DNA of 38,051 nt from Gemmatimonadota bacterium (lineage in GTDB: Bacteria > Gemmatimonadota > Gemmatimonadetes > Longimicrobiales > Gaopeijiaceae), in contig JACQVF010000053.1 of the NCBI GenBank assembly GCA_016209885.1, forward strand, positions 1-38,051. Reading direction: 5' to 3'. The stretch's first letter is position 1, and each line of letters opens with the position of its first letter. Made by a program: the position numbers and the translations under genes. Positions 1 to 8,484 of this stretch are shown in pieces. The notes under the pieces were generated by a model, which had not been told where the DNA came from, did no database searches, and saw only the letters and a list, made by a program, of their open reading frames with translations.

Positions 1-298
1 CCCCGCGGTCGGTGATTCCCGCCCGTCCGGCCCGGGGCACGAACACCATATCCGGCCGGAGGAACTGACCCGTCACGAAGAGCAGGTCCACGTCCCAGAG
101 CACGACGCCGAGCTCGTGGCGCAGCACGTAGCCGCGAAGGAGCTGGTAGAGACTCGCTGCCACCCATTGGTGGCGCGGGGAAGGCGCCGGCGTCACGAGC
201 ACCTCTCCGTCGATTACCTCGTACCGGTTGCCATCGTCCGGAAACCGGGCGTACTCCGCGTACGTCCACTGCGTCGTGGTCTCCAGCGGCCGACTCAT
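1..298 (-). CDS. Uma2-family putative endonuclease (partial, cut by window edge)
   Basis: Translating the reverse strand from the ATG at 298 gives 99 residues with no stop before the window edge. The family signature is clear: an N-terminal TYAEYARFPDDGNRYEVIDG segment, then LVTPAPSPRHQ, then RPDMVFV near the end of the visible part. These match the Uma2 (DUF820) family, a PD-(D/E)XK-like nuclease fold often found in many copies per genome; its biological role is poorly defined. The C-terminal half lies outside the window, so catalytic completeness cannot be judged. The start is supported by a GGAGG Shine-Dalgarno 5 nt upstream. A GATAAT box on the minus strand (380-375) could be its -10, but no good -35 is seen. 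Confidence 0.85.
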   Translation of the reverse strand, partial: MSRPLETTTQWTYAEYARFPDDGNRYEVIDGEVLVTPAPSPRHQWVAASLYQLLRGYVLRHELGVVLWDVDLLFVTGQFLRPDMVFVPRAGRAGITDRG

Positions 299-341
299 AC
301 CTTCCTCCGATCGGGGCATGGATGGCGTGCCCTTTCCTGTC

Positions 342-358
342 GGGCCATGCCATGGCCC
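342..358. repeat. Inverted repeat in the leader of the Uma2 gene
   Basis: GGGCCA (342-347) and TGGCCC (353-358) form a perfect 6-bp stem around a 5-nt loop. It lies between the possible -10 box at 375-380 and the Uma2 start at 298. It could be an operator or an RNA stem. No function can be assigned. Confidence 0.3.
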
Positions 359-488
359 CAGGGGTCAATCGCAAATTATCGGTGCGTGGGGGTTGCCGGC
401 GAGGGCCGTGAACGGGATGCGGAGTCGAGAGGTCAGCGAGGAGTCCCCGCGTCTCGTGCCACGCCGATTCTCGACGGGCGTGAAGGGC

Positions 489-2000
489 TCACGGGCGCGT
501 GAACCGCTCCCGCGTCAGGAGCCGGCCGCTCCCCGGCTCGTCGCCGAGGGCGCCGTCCCGGTACACGATCTCTCCGCGGCGCAGCACGATGCGCGGCCAG
601 CCCGTGACCGTCCACCCCTCGTAGATCGAGAAGCCCGCGCGCGAGGGCGTCTCGCTTCCGCGAACTGGCCGCGTCGCCTCGGGATCGAAGAGGACGAGGT
701 CGGCGTCGGAGCCCACGGCGATCGTGCCCTTCTCCGGATAGAGGCCGAAGAGCCGGGCGGCGTTCGTGGACGTCACGGCCACGAACCGCTCGAGGCTGAT
801 TCTCCCCGTGCGCACGCCCTCGGAGTAGAGCATGGGGAGCATGACCTCCAGGTTGTTCACGCCCGCGCGCGATGTCGCCACGGTGAGGCGCGGATCCATC
901 TTCTGTTCGCGGGTCCAGGGGGCGTGGTCCGTGGCGACCGTGTCGATGGCGCCGCTGGCGAGTCCGGTCCAGAGCGCGTCCACGTCCTCGGCCTTCCGGA
1001 GTGGCGGCTGGCCCACGTATAGCGGGCCGTCGGGCTCGAGCAGGCGCTCCTCGGTAAGGTGGAGGTACATGGGGCGCGTCTCCACGTAGACGGGCAGGTC
1101 TCGGGCGCGGGCTTCCTCGCAGACGCGGAGGACGCGCTCGGAGGAGAGGTGGACGACGTAGATCGGTGCGCCCGTCGCCTCGCACATGGCGACGGCCCGC
1201 CGCGTGGCTACCTCCTCGGCCTCCACCGGCCGGCTCTCCGCGTAATGGCGGAGGGACGCTCTCCCCGCCGACCGCAGCCGCTCGATGGCCCTGGCCACGA
1301 TGCCGGCGTCCTCGCAATGCATCATGACCAGCAGCCCGGCCTCCCAGGCGGCTTCCATGACGGCCGTGAAACCGGCGGCGTTCTCGTCGAACGTCGGGGA
1401 GACCATGTAGATCTTGATGCTCGTGTGCCCCGCCTCCGCGAGCCGGGGCAGAGTGGCCAGCGTCTCGCGGGTGGGGCTGCGGATCACGGTGTGGAGCATG
1501 ATGTCGGCGATGGCTTCACGCCGGATCCGGGCTCCCTCCCTCCCCACCACCTCGAGGAGGGCGTCCGGCGGGTCCGGATACGACATGACGCCCAGCGTCG
1601 TGATCCCGCCGGCCAGCGCCGCCTTCGAGCCGGTCGTGAGATCGTCGACCCACGGGGGCGAGAGGTGGACATGGGGATCGACGCCGCCCGGGAGGACTAG
1701 GTGGCCGGCAGCGTCGATGACGTCGGCCTCGACGTCCGCAGGAAGTCGCTCCCCGATCTCCACGATCCTCCCGTCCCCGATCCGGAGGTCTGCGCGGAAC
1801 CGGGAGCCCGCGGTGACGATGAGCCCGTTGCGGATGACGAGGCTCCGCCCCCTGGAGGCGGTCACGTCCGGGCCCATCCTGGACCGAGCGGGTCGAGGAC
1901 CGCCTCCGGCGGCTCCGGATGTCTCAGGCCGCGCGGGCCCCCCGCCCAGCCAGGCGATGGCGCCGCCGGCCGCCCGCTCGAGCCAGTCACGGCGGTTCAC
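489..2000 (-). CDS. Dihydropyrimidinase/hydantoinase-family cyclic amidohydrolase
   Basis: This 503-residue metal-dependent amidohydrolase belongs to the dihydropyrimidinase, D-hydantoinase and allantoinase family, which hydrolyses cyclic amide bonds. The binuclear metal ligands are all visible: H110 and H112 (DPHVHL), K196 in SIKIYM (the lysine that is carboxylated in this family), H228 (MMHCED), H284 (VVHLSS) and D358 (ATDHAPW). The N-terminus begins MNRRDWLERA, followed by an Ala/Gly-rich stretch to about residue 34, which looks like a twin-arginine export signal; most family members are cytoplasmic. The start is GTG at 2000 with only a weak Shine-Dalgarno. An internal ATG at residue 42 (about 1877) would remove the signal. 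The gene follows the sortilin-like gene by 64 bp on the same strand, so co-transcription is likely. Exact substrate (hydantoin, dihydropyrimidine, allantoin) cannot be told from sequence. Confidence 0.9.
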   Translation of the reverse strand: MNRRDWLERAAGGAIAWLGGGPARPETSGAAGGGPRPARSRMGPDVTASRGRSLVIRNGLIVTAGSRFRADLRIGDGRIVEIGERLPADVEADVIDAAGHLVLPGGVDPHVHLSPPWVDDLTTGSKAALAGGITTLGVMSYPDPPDALLEVVGREGARIRREAIADIMLHTVIRSPTRETLATLPRLAEAGHTSIKIYMVSPTFDENAAGFTAVMEAAWEAGLLVMMHCEDAGIVARAIERLRSAGRASLRHYAESRPVEAEEVATRRAVAMCEATGAPIYVVHLSSERVLRVCEEARARDLPVYVETRPMYLHLTEERLLEPDGPLYVGQPPLRKAEDVDALWTGLASGAIDTVATDHAPWTREQKMDPRLTVATSRAGVNNLEVMLPMLYSEGVRTGRISLERFVAVTSTNAARLFGLYPEKGTIAVGSDADLVLFDPEATRPVRGSETPSRAGFSIYEGWTVTGWPRIVLRRGEIVYRDGALGDEPGSGRLLTRERFTRP

Positions 2001-2064
2001 GAAGCAGCTCTCGTCGCACGCGCCCTACCGGTCGGCCTCTCTCACCGCCGTCTCCGTGCTCGCC

Positions 2065-4920
2065 CTACCGCACCCGCCCCGGCGTGCGTTCGACCCATCC
2101 CTCCTCGACCAGGATCGTCTGGCGGAGCGTTGTCTCGCCGATCTTGAGCTCCACGACGTACAGGCCCGGAAGCACGTTCCTGAGCTCGTCCTCGGAGAGG
2201 GGCCCGCCGAGCTCGCGGGGCCGCGGCTCCTTGCTCTTCAGGTCCCAGACGAGCTGGTGGATGCCGGGGCGTCCGGACCCGGTGAGGCTCTGGATGACGT
2301 CCTCGTCCTTCCCTTCCGCGGAAGCGCTGTCGGCGGCCGGACGACCGCCCCGCGCCTGGCCCCGCCCTCCCCGGCCGCCGCCCTCTTCCGCGGTCGCGCC
2401 CGCCTTGCGGATCGTCAGGGTCGCGTCCTTGCCCTGATCCTTGCGGAGGTAGTAGGTGATCGCCGCCCCGTAGGGCGGGTTCGGCGTGGTGAAGAACTGC
2501 TGCCCGGTGGCGCCGTAGGTGTCGCGGCGGCGGTGGCTGCGGGCGGACTTCACCTTGAAAAGGTGGGCATCGGCCGCAAGCAGGCTGTCGCTGAGCTCCT
2601 CGAGGGGGCCGATATCGAGGATCCAGATGCTCCTGCCGAACGTGCCGACCACGAGTTCTTTCGAGCGGGGGACGATGTCCATGTCCCGGATCGCCACCGT
2701 GGGCAGGTTGTTCTTGAGGCGCACCCACTTGTTGCCGCCCTGGTTCGAGAGCCAGAGCCCGTGCTCGGTGCCCACGAAGAGGAGCTTCGGGTTCACGGGG
2801 TCCTCACGGATCACGTAGCTGGCGCCGTCGGCGGGGAGGTCGCCGGTGATCTCGGTGAAGGTCTCACCGCCATCCGTGGTCCTGAAGACGTAGGGGCGAT
2901 AGTCGTCCCGCTGATGGCAGTCGTAGACCACGTAGGCGGCGAGGCGGTCGAGGTGGGAGGGCTCGATCTCGGCGACCCAGCAGCGCCGGGCCTGCTCCTG
3001 AGGGATGGGGTCCGTCACGTTGCGCCAGCTCGTGCCGGCATCCGTGGTCACCCACAGGAGCCCGTCGTTCGAGCCGGCCCAGAGCACGCGGGAGTCCAGG
3101 GCCGACTCCGCCACGGAGTGGAGGGAGTGGTACGAGGTGTAGTCGACCTCGGGCTCGGGGCTCGTGCGGTTCGCCCGGGTCAGGTCGCCACCCAGGAGCT
3201 CCCAGCGCTCGCCGCGCTGGCTCAGCCTGAAGACATGATTGCCGCCCAGGTAGAGGACGGTGGGGTCGAAGCGCGAGATGATGAACGGCGTATTCCAGTC
3301 CCAGCGGAAGTCGTAGCCGCTCTCCGTGCCGGCGTCCTCGGCGTGGGGCTGGAGCGGCTTGAACTCCCACGTGTCGACATCCAGGCGCGTGAGGTTTCCG
3401 AACTGGTACTCGCCGTAGCGGGTGCTCGGGCTGTCCGGGGCGACGGCGGAGTGGAAGCCGTCGCCACCGTGGACCCAGTACCAGTCTGCATCCGTGATTC
3501 CTAGCTCCTCGCGGGTCCGGCTCGGCCCGCACCAGATCCCGTTGTCCTGGAGGCCGCCGCACACGTGATACGGAACCTTCGTCGTGTCGGCGTTGACCTC
3601 GTAGAACTGGCCGACGGGAATGATCTGGTGGGCCCAGGTTTCTCCGCCGTCGTAGGTGATGTAGACGCCCCCGTCGTTGCCCAGGATCATGCGGGCCGAG
3701 TCGTCGGGGTCGATCCACAGGGCGTGGTGGTCCACGTGCACCCGCTCCATGCGGAGCGGCGCGAACGTGCGGCCGCCGTCCCGGGAGCGGTCGAGGCTCG
3801 TGGCCGCCAGGAAAACGCGCTGATCGTCGTTCGGGTCGACCCACACCTCGTTGTAGTAGTAGTCCGGCACGGCGGACAGGTCATTCACGCGGGTCCAGCT
3901 TGCGCCGGCGTCGTCGCTGCGGAAGATCCCGCCGAACGGGCTTATCCGCGGGTTCTTCGCGCTGTGGGCGACCTGAATCACCGCGTAGACGATCTTCGGA
4001 TTCTTCGTGCCGATGGCAAGCCCGATGCGTCCGAGGACGCTGCTGGGGAGCCCATTGTTCAGCGCCGGGTCCGTGAGCCGTTGCCATGTCCTGCCGGCGT
4101 CCGTGGTCTTCCAGATCGCGCTGCCGGCGCCCGCGCCCTCCATGTGGCCGCCGCCCCAGCGCAGCCGGTGCCAGGCCGTGGCGTAGAGGACGTCCGGGTC
4201 CGCCAGGTCCATCTTCAGGTCCACGAACCCGGTGGTGTCGTCCACGAAGAGGATCTTCTGCCAGGTCTTTCCGCCGTCGCTCGTCTTGTAGATCCCGCGT
4301 TCCGGGTTCGGGCCCCAGAGGTGGCCGAGGGCGGCGACGTAGACGACGCTCGTGTCCGTGGGGTGGATCGCGATGCGCCCGATCTCCCGCGTGTCCCGGA
4401 GCCCCATATGCTTCCAAGTAGCGCCGCCGTCTGAGGACCTGTAGACGCCGTCGCCCCACGAGTTTGAGCGCAGCGAGTTGCGCTCGCCCGTGCCGACCCA
4501 CAGGACCCTGGGATTCCAGCGCGCGACCGCCAGATCGCCGATGCTCGCGGAGCCCTCCTTCTCGAAGATCGGCTTCCAGGTGGTGCCGTTGTTCGTGCTC
4601 TTCCAGACGCCGCCGGACGCCGTGCCCACATAGATCGTCTTGTGTCCGGCCGTATCCGGGACCGCGATCGCGGTGATGCGGCCGGACATGTTCGCGGGGC
4701 CGATGAACCGGAAGCTGAACGGCTGAAGCAGGCTGTCCGTGAGGACGGGTGGCAGGCTGTCCGCCCGCGTGCGCGACGGAAAGTCTCTGGCCCGATTTGG
4801 GACCGCGGGAAGCGCGGGAGAGTGGAGAAGCGCCGCAAGGAGGATCGCGCCGATCACACCGGAGGAGGGCAGCCGGATCGCCCCGGCAGCCGGGCAGCGA
4901 CGCTGCGTGCTGGCACCCAC
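2065..4920 (-). CDS. Secreted sortilin/VPS10-like beta-propeller protein (BNR repeats)
   Basis: About 951 residues. After a signal peptide (hydrophobic core GVIGAILLAALLHSPALPA, residues about 21-39) come many sialidase/BNR-type Asp-box repeats such as SSDGGATWKH, TSDGGKTWQK, TTDAGRTWQR, SDDAGASWTR and TTDGGETFTE. These are typical of the large sortilin-like (VPS10) proteins common in Gemmatimonadota, Acidobacteria and Bacteroidetes, often labelled glycosyl hydrolase although no glycosidase activity is established for them. A Gly/Arg/Ala-rich insert sits near residues 860-890, before a C-terminal beta domain. I chose the GTG at 4920 because AGGAG lies 7 nt upstream and the signal peptide then starts correctly. 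The reading frame stays open to an ATG at 5100, but that adds 60 Arg-rich residues and runs through the promoter at 5017-5045. It is probably exported and transcribed with the amidohydrolase downstream. Confidence 0.88.
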   Translation of the reverse strand: MGASTQRRCPAAGAIRLPSSGVIGAILLAALLHSPALPAVPNRARDFPSRTRADSLPPVLTDSLLQPFSFRFIGPANMSGRITAIAVPDTAGHKTIYVGTASGGVWKSTNNGTTWKPIFEKEGSASIGDLAVARWNPRVLWVGTGERNSLRSNSWGDGVYRSSDGGATWKHMGLRDTREIGRIAIHPTDTSVVYVAALGHLWGPNPERGIYKTSDGGKTWQKILFVDDTTGFVDLKMDLADPDVLYATAWHRLRWGGGHMEGAGAGSAIWKTTDAGRTWQRLTDPALNNGLPSSVLGRIGLAIGTKNPKIVYAVIQVAHSAKNPRISPFGGIFRSDDAGASWTRVNDLSAVPDYYYNEVWVDPNDDQRVFLAATSLDRSRDGGRTFAPLRMERVHVDHHALWIDPDDSARMILGNDGGVYITYDGGETWAHQIIPVGQFYEVNADTTKVPYHVCGGLQDNGIWCGPSRTREELGITDADWYWVHGGDGFHSAVAPDSPSTRYGEYQFGNLTRLDVDTWEFKPLQPHAEDAGTESGYDFRWDWNTPFIISRFDPTVLYLGGNHVFRLSQRGERWELLGGDLTRANRTSPEPEVDYTSYHSLHSVAESALDSRVLWAGSNDGLLWVTTDAGTSWRNVTDPIPQEQARRCWVAEIEPSHLDRLAAYVVYDCHQRDDYRPYVFRTTDGGETFTEITGDLPADGASYVIREDPVNPKLLFVGTEHGLWLSNQGGNKWVRLKNNLPTVAIRDMDIVPRSKELVVGTFGRSIWILDIGPLEELSDSLLAADAHLFKVKSARSHRRRDTYGATGQQFFTTPNPPYGAAITYYLRKDQGKDATLTIRKAGATAEEGGGRGGRGQARGGRPAADSASAEGKDEDVIQSLTGSGRPGIHQLVWDLKSKEPRPRELGGPLSEDELRNVLPGLYVVELKIGETTLRQTILVEEGWVERTPGRVR

Positions 4921-4942
4921 AGGCGATCTCCTGGTCCAAACA

Positions 4943-4987
4943 GGTCGCTGAAGGGCCACAGCGACCCACCGTAGTTCTTCAGCGACC
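4943..4987. promoter_or_regulatory. Triple GGTCGCTG motif and 11-bp inverted repeat in the leader of the propeller gene
   Basis: GGTCGCTGAAG (4943-4953) and CTTCAGCGACC (4977-4987) are a perfect 11-bp inverted repeat with a 23-nt spacer. The spacer holds a third copy of the half-site (CAGCGACC, 4959-4966). On the minus strand this lies in the predicted 5' leader, between the promoter at 5017-5045 and the Shine-Dalgarno of the GTG at 4920. It could be an RNA hairpin that controls ribosome access or a multi-half-site operator. Confidence 0.5.
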
Positions 4988-5016
4988 CGCTCTAAGGGGA
5001 AAGCCGAAGTGTGGCT

Positions 5017-5045
5017 ATTATGGCGGGCGCCGCGGCCAGCCGCAA
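5017..5045 (-). promoter_or_regulatory. Predicted sigma70-type promoter of the propeller/amidohydrolase operon
   Basis: On the minus strand TTGCGG (5045-5040) is followed, after exactly 17 nt, by CATAAT (5022-5017). Transcription would start near 5010 and give a leader of about 90 nt before the GTG at 4920. The AT-rich -10 stands out in very GC-rich surroundings. Confidence 0.55.
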
Positions 5046-5137
5046 AGCGCCGCGCGCGGCGCGGGCGTGGGGGACGCGCGGCACGGGCCCCGGATGCCAT
5101 CCGGCCACGTCAGGGATGTCGATGCGTCGGGATCCGT

Positions 5138-6547
5138 TCAGAGGAAGTACTGCCCTACGCTGACCTGGTAGTGCTGGGCATCCAGAGTCCTCAGGATGGC
5201 GCGCGCAGGAGCGTGCGTTTCCGAGAGAGCCACTTCGAAGGGCTCGGCGCGGGGCGCACCTTCGGAGTCCGTGAGGACCAGCACCGCGGGCCGGTACGCG
5301 TGCTCGGGGGCGCCGCTTCCGTCGAGGACCACCGCGACCTCGCGGGTGTTCAGGACGACCAGGGTGCCTACGGGACAGAGGCCGATGACGCGGATCAACG
5401 CCTTCACGAACCTGGGATCCAGCCCCCATCCCGGTTCGTCCAGCATGCGCCGCAGCACGCGGTCGGGCGCTTCCCCTGCGAAGCGGTAGGAGCGGGCGGA
5501 GGTGGCCGCATCGAAGGCGTCGGCCACGGCGACGATTCGGGACAGCGGCGCGAGGCCCCGGTGCCGGCGAGCGGGTGGGTAGCCGCCGCCATCGCACGTC
5601 CGGTGATGCTCGTAGGTCACGAGCATCGGGCGGAACGGCGGTTCGGCGAAGCCGGAGAGCTCGCCGAGAGCCACCAGCCCCTCCCGTGGATGCGTCTCCA
5701 GAACCTCTCGCTGCGTGGGCGCCATCCGTCCCGGCCTGGCGGCCAGGTCCGGGGCCAGCCGGGTCTTGCCGATATCGTGAAGCAGCGCGCCCAGTCCCAG
5801 GGTGTAGAGCTGCCAGCGGTTCAGGCCGAGCTCCTGACCGATGGCCACGCTCAGGATGCTGACGTTGACCGGATGCGTGAACGCGTATTCGTCGAACTCC
5901 CTCAGCGCGATCATGCCCACGAGCGTCGTGCGGTTCTTCAGTACCTGGTCCACGATCTCCTGCACCGCCCGCTTGAGTCCGCGCAGGTTGGCCGGCTTCC
6001 CGGCCCGCACGCTCGTCAGGAGCTCTCGGGCCACGCGCACAGTCTGGAAGTACGTGCGCTTCGCCGCTTCCCTGCGCACGTCGGCGTGCTCGGCGGCCTC
6101 CACCTCGCGGGCGGGCCGGACGTCGATGTGTCGCACGGGCGATGCGGCCATCTCCGCCGTGAACCGCTCGAAGGCGTCCGTGGCGGCCCCTCGCGCTGCG
6201 AGCAGCAGAAGCAACGGAGCCCATTCGCTGCGCTCGACCCCCGGGGCGATCTCGGCCACCCCGATCCCGTGACGCTGAAACGCCTGGGCCACGAAGCGCA
6301 CGCTGGCGTAGTTGGAGACGTCGACCCGGATCCGGACATCGTTGATGAAGAAGAAGTCGCCGGCGAGCCGGATCTCGAGGGCGCCCTCGTCCTGCAGGAT
6401 GCCGCAGACGGCGTTGTGCAGCTCCGTGAGCGCGTTCTGCGCCGCCTCGTTCTCCGGCGGATAGAGCTTGAGCGTCTGGAGCGCCACGTAGGTGGTTTGC
6501 AGAAGCTGCCGGCCCCTGACCCGGATGCGCGACGCGTCGCGCTCCAT
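5138..6547 (-). CDS. HD-GYP domain cyclic-di-nucleotide phosphodiesterase
   Basis: 469 residues counted from the ATG at 6547. The C-terminal half is an HD-GYP domain, a family that hydrolyses cyclic-di-GMP. Visible signature residues are H225 (FTHPVN), the HD pair at 257-258 (LLHDIGK), H286 (ETHPREG), HH at 314-315 and DGGGYP at 319-324. The metal and GYP motifs appear complete, so it is probably active. Residues about 14-120 form a separate N-terminal domain that resembles the N-terminus of the neighbouring HEAT protein. No transmembrane segment is seen, so it should be cytosolic. The start overlaps the stop of the upstream gene as TGATG and has GAGGGA just ahead, indicating translational coupling. 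The frame is open further upstream, but those residues overlap the HEAT gene and are Arg-rich. Confidence 0.9.
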   Translation of the reverse strand: MERDASRIRVRGRQLLQTTYVALQTLKLYPPENEAAQNALTELHNAVCGILQDEGALEIRLAGDFFFINDVRIRVDVSNYASVRFVAQAFQRHGIGVAEIAPGVERSEWAPLLLLLAARGAATDAFERFTAEMAASPVRHIDVRPAREVEAAEHADVRREAAKRTYFQTVRVARELLTSVRAGKPANLRGLKRAVQEIVDQVLKNRTTLVGMIALREFDEYAFTHPVNVSILSVAIGQELGLNRWQLYTLGLGALLHDIGKTRLAPDLAARPGRMAPTQREVLETHPREGLVALGELSGFAEPPFRPMLVTYEHHRTCDGGGYPPARRHRGLAPLSRIVAVADAFDAATSARSYRFAGEAPDRVLRRMLDEPGWGLDPRFVKALIRVIGLCPVGTLVVLNTREVAVVLDGSGAPEHAYRPAVLVLTDSEGAPRAEPFEVALSETHAPARAILRTLDAQHYQVSVGQYFL

Positions 6548-8274
6548 CAGCTTTCCCTCTTGAGCGCGCGTGCGACGGCGGAGCGTACCACGACTTCGGG
6601 CTCCGCGACGGCTCGGTGGAGGGCCGCCTCGGCCGCCTCGCCTGGGATCCGGCCCAGCGCGAGCGCCGCGCACGCCCGGAGGTCGGACGCCTGCTTGCGT
6701 GCCAGCAGCCCGCGGGCGTTCAGCAGGGCCTCGAGAACCGGGACGCTGGCCTCGGCTCCCACGTCCGCGTACGCCTCGAAGAAGGCAAGCTTCTCGGTGA
6801 GATCGGCATCCCGGATCGCCTTGCCGAGGATGAGGTCACGGAGCCGGGGCAGGGTCTCGCGGATGCGAAGGGCGCCGAGGCCACGGGCGGCGGCGATGCG
6901 GACCGCCCGGTCGCGGTCGGACACCGCGCTCAGCAGCCCGCGCACGGCCTCCCTCGCGCCGACGGCGACGAGGGCGTCCACGGCCACGCGGCGGACCGAC
7001 TCCTCGGGCCGGCCCAACAGGCGCACCAGCTCGGGGACCGCCGACGCCGCGCGGATCCGGCCCATGAGGCGCGCGGCGCCCGCCGCGACCCGGGCGTCCG
7101 GCGAGACCAGGAGGCGCAGGAACGGCGCCTCATCCTCGCGGGCCAGGTTCGCCACGGCCTCCTCCACGAGCGAACGGAACGGCCGACTCTCCGATGTTTC
7201 CGCCGCGGCCATGACCGGGGCCAGCGCGTCTCGCCGCACGTGCCGCAGGGCTGCGGTCACCATCTCCACCGGAACGCGGCCCACGTTGTCCTCCAGCGCT
7301 CGGATCAGGCGCGAGACGTTCGTTTCGTCGCTCAACTCCTCCTCGATCGCGGCCGCCTCGCGACGCATCTCCTCGTCGAAAACGCCGGCCGTGCCGCGCA
7401 GCGCGTCCAGCTCGCCGAGGAGGCGGATCACCGCATCCAGCCTGCCCCACCTGAGGAGCGATGGAAGGAGCGCCCTCAGAATCTTGACGATCCGCCGCTG
7501 CAACTTCGGCTCGGGTGCTTCGAGGCAGTCGAAGAGCGCGTCGAGGGCATCCACGACGACGTCCCGCTCCAGCTCCTTCTGGAGCTCGTCACCCACCTCC
7601 ACGTGCTCGAGCCCGTCCAGGTAATAGCGTCTCGCATCGAAGCCGTCGCCCACGGCCCTCGCGTGCCGCGCGTCTTCAGCGAGCGCATCTCCCTCCCGCA
7701 GCGTTTCCAGTTCCTCCTCGTGGGCGACCGCTCTGAGAGCGCGGGTCACGCCCGAGGCCGCCGGATCGCTCGGCTCGGGAATCGCAAGCCCGTCTGCGAA
7801 GATCTCCGCCGCCCAGTAACGCAGGCACGAGAAGTTCCCTTCCCACAGCAAGGTGAGCAGGTCATCCTCCTCGGTCCGCAGGTGCTGCGCCTGGTGGAGC
7901 ACGCTCACGAACGGCTCCAGCTCCTCCTCTTCGAACCCGCACAGGAAGGTGAGCCCACGAACGCCCTCCTTGCGGAAGAGGAAAGCGAGCGACTCCGCGC
8001 GGTTCTCGTTCTCGTAGACCGTTTCACCGCTCAGCTCGATCCTCGTCTCCTCGACCACGAGATCGATGCTGTCCGTGTGATCCCAGAGGGCGAGGAAGGA
8101 CGAGCGGAGCGCGGAGAGAAAACGACCGTAGGAGGCGTTATGCTGCCCGTAGAGGTGGTACGCCCACCTCGTCTTTCCGAGGGTCAGGAGCAGCTCTGCA
8201 ACCCGCTCGACCGGCTGCGCACGCTGGCTGAGCGCCAGCGCGGGCGCCGTCTGCAGGTGCACCGAATCGCCCAC
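6547..8274 (-). CDS. HEAT-repeat protein coupled to the HD-GYP gene
   Basis: 575 residues from a GTG start, the only ATG or GTG in frame after the upstream stop. The C-terminal third (about 400-575) shows HEAT/PBS-lyase-type helical repeats, for example VPELVRLLGRPEESVRRVAV, AVRGLLSAVSDRDRAVRIAA and SVPVLEALLNARG, which serve as protein-interaction scaffolds. Residues about 24-130 align by eye with the N-terminal domain of the HD-GYP protein encoded next. The middle is acidic and helical. No enzyme motif or membrane segment is seen. It is the first gene of the pair, lies about 43 nt downstream of a good predicted promoter, and shares a TGATG junction with the HD-GYP gene. A regulatory or scaffold partner role for the phosphodiesterase is inference. 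Confidence 0.82.
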   Translation of the reverse strand: MGDSVHLQTAPALALSQRAQPVERVAELLLTLGKTRWAYHLYGQHNASYGRFLSALRSSFLALWDHTDSIDLVVEETRIELSGETVYENENRAESLAFLFRKEGVRGLTFLCGFEEEELEPFVSVLHQAQHLRTEEDDLLTLLWEGNFSCLRYWAAEIFADGLAIPEPSDPAASGVTRALRAVAHEEELETLREGDALAEDARHARAVGDGFDARRYYLDGLEHVEVGDELQKELERDVVVDALDALFDCLEAPEPKLQRRIVKILRALLPSLLRWGRLDAVIRLLGELDALRGTAGVFDEEMRREAAAIEEELSDETNVSRLIRALEDNVGRVPVEMVTAALRHVRRDALAPVMAAAETSESRPFRSLVEEAVANLAREDEAPFLRLLVSPDARVAAGAARLMGRIRAASAVPELVRLLGRPEESVRRVAVDALVAVGAREAVRGLLSAVSDRDRAVRIAAARGLGALRIRETLPRLRDLILGKAIRDADLTEKLAFFEAYADVGAEASVPVLEALLNARGLLARKQASDLRACAALALGRIPGEAAEAALHRAVAEPEVVVRSAVARALKRES

Positions 8275-8323
8275 GGCGTAGCCCGGCGGCAGGGGGGGTG
8301 GCTGGTCGCGTGCCTACCCTCCT

Positions 8324-8352
8324 CTTATGGTGGACTGGAGCCGGGGTGTCAA
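8324..8352 (-). promoter_or_regulatory. Predicted sigma70-type promoter of the HEAT/HD-GYP operon
   Basis: On the minus strand TTGACA (8352-8347, a perfect -35) is followed after 17 nt by CATAAG (8329-8324). Transcription would begin near 8317, about 43 nt before the GTG start at 8274. Confidence 0.6.
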
Positions 8353-8484
8353 GCCTCGCGACTACGTCGGCCACGTCGGCGGCCCTTGGGCTCTCGACGT
8401 CGGCGTGGTCTACTACGCGTACGCTTCCTTCATCCCCATCATCCCCATGAGCTGGCGCGCGGGGCCGCGGGTCCGTTCCCGACG

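Noticed and set aside
1414..3504. Long plus-strand open frame (696 codons)
   Set aside because: It lies antisense to the amidohydrolase and propeller genes, both with clear family motifs. Its translation is low-complexity and matches nothing; long antisense frames are normal at this GC content.
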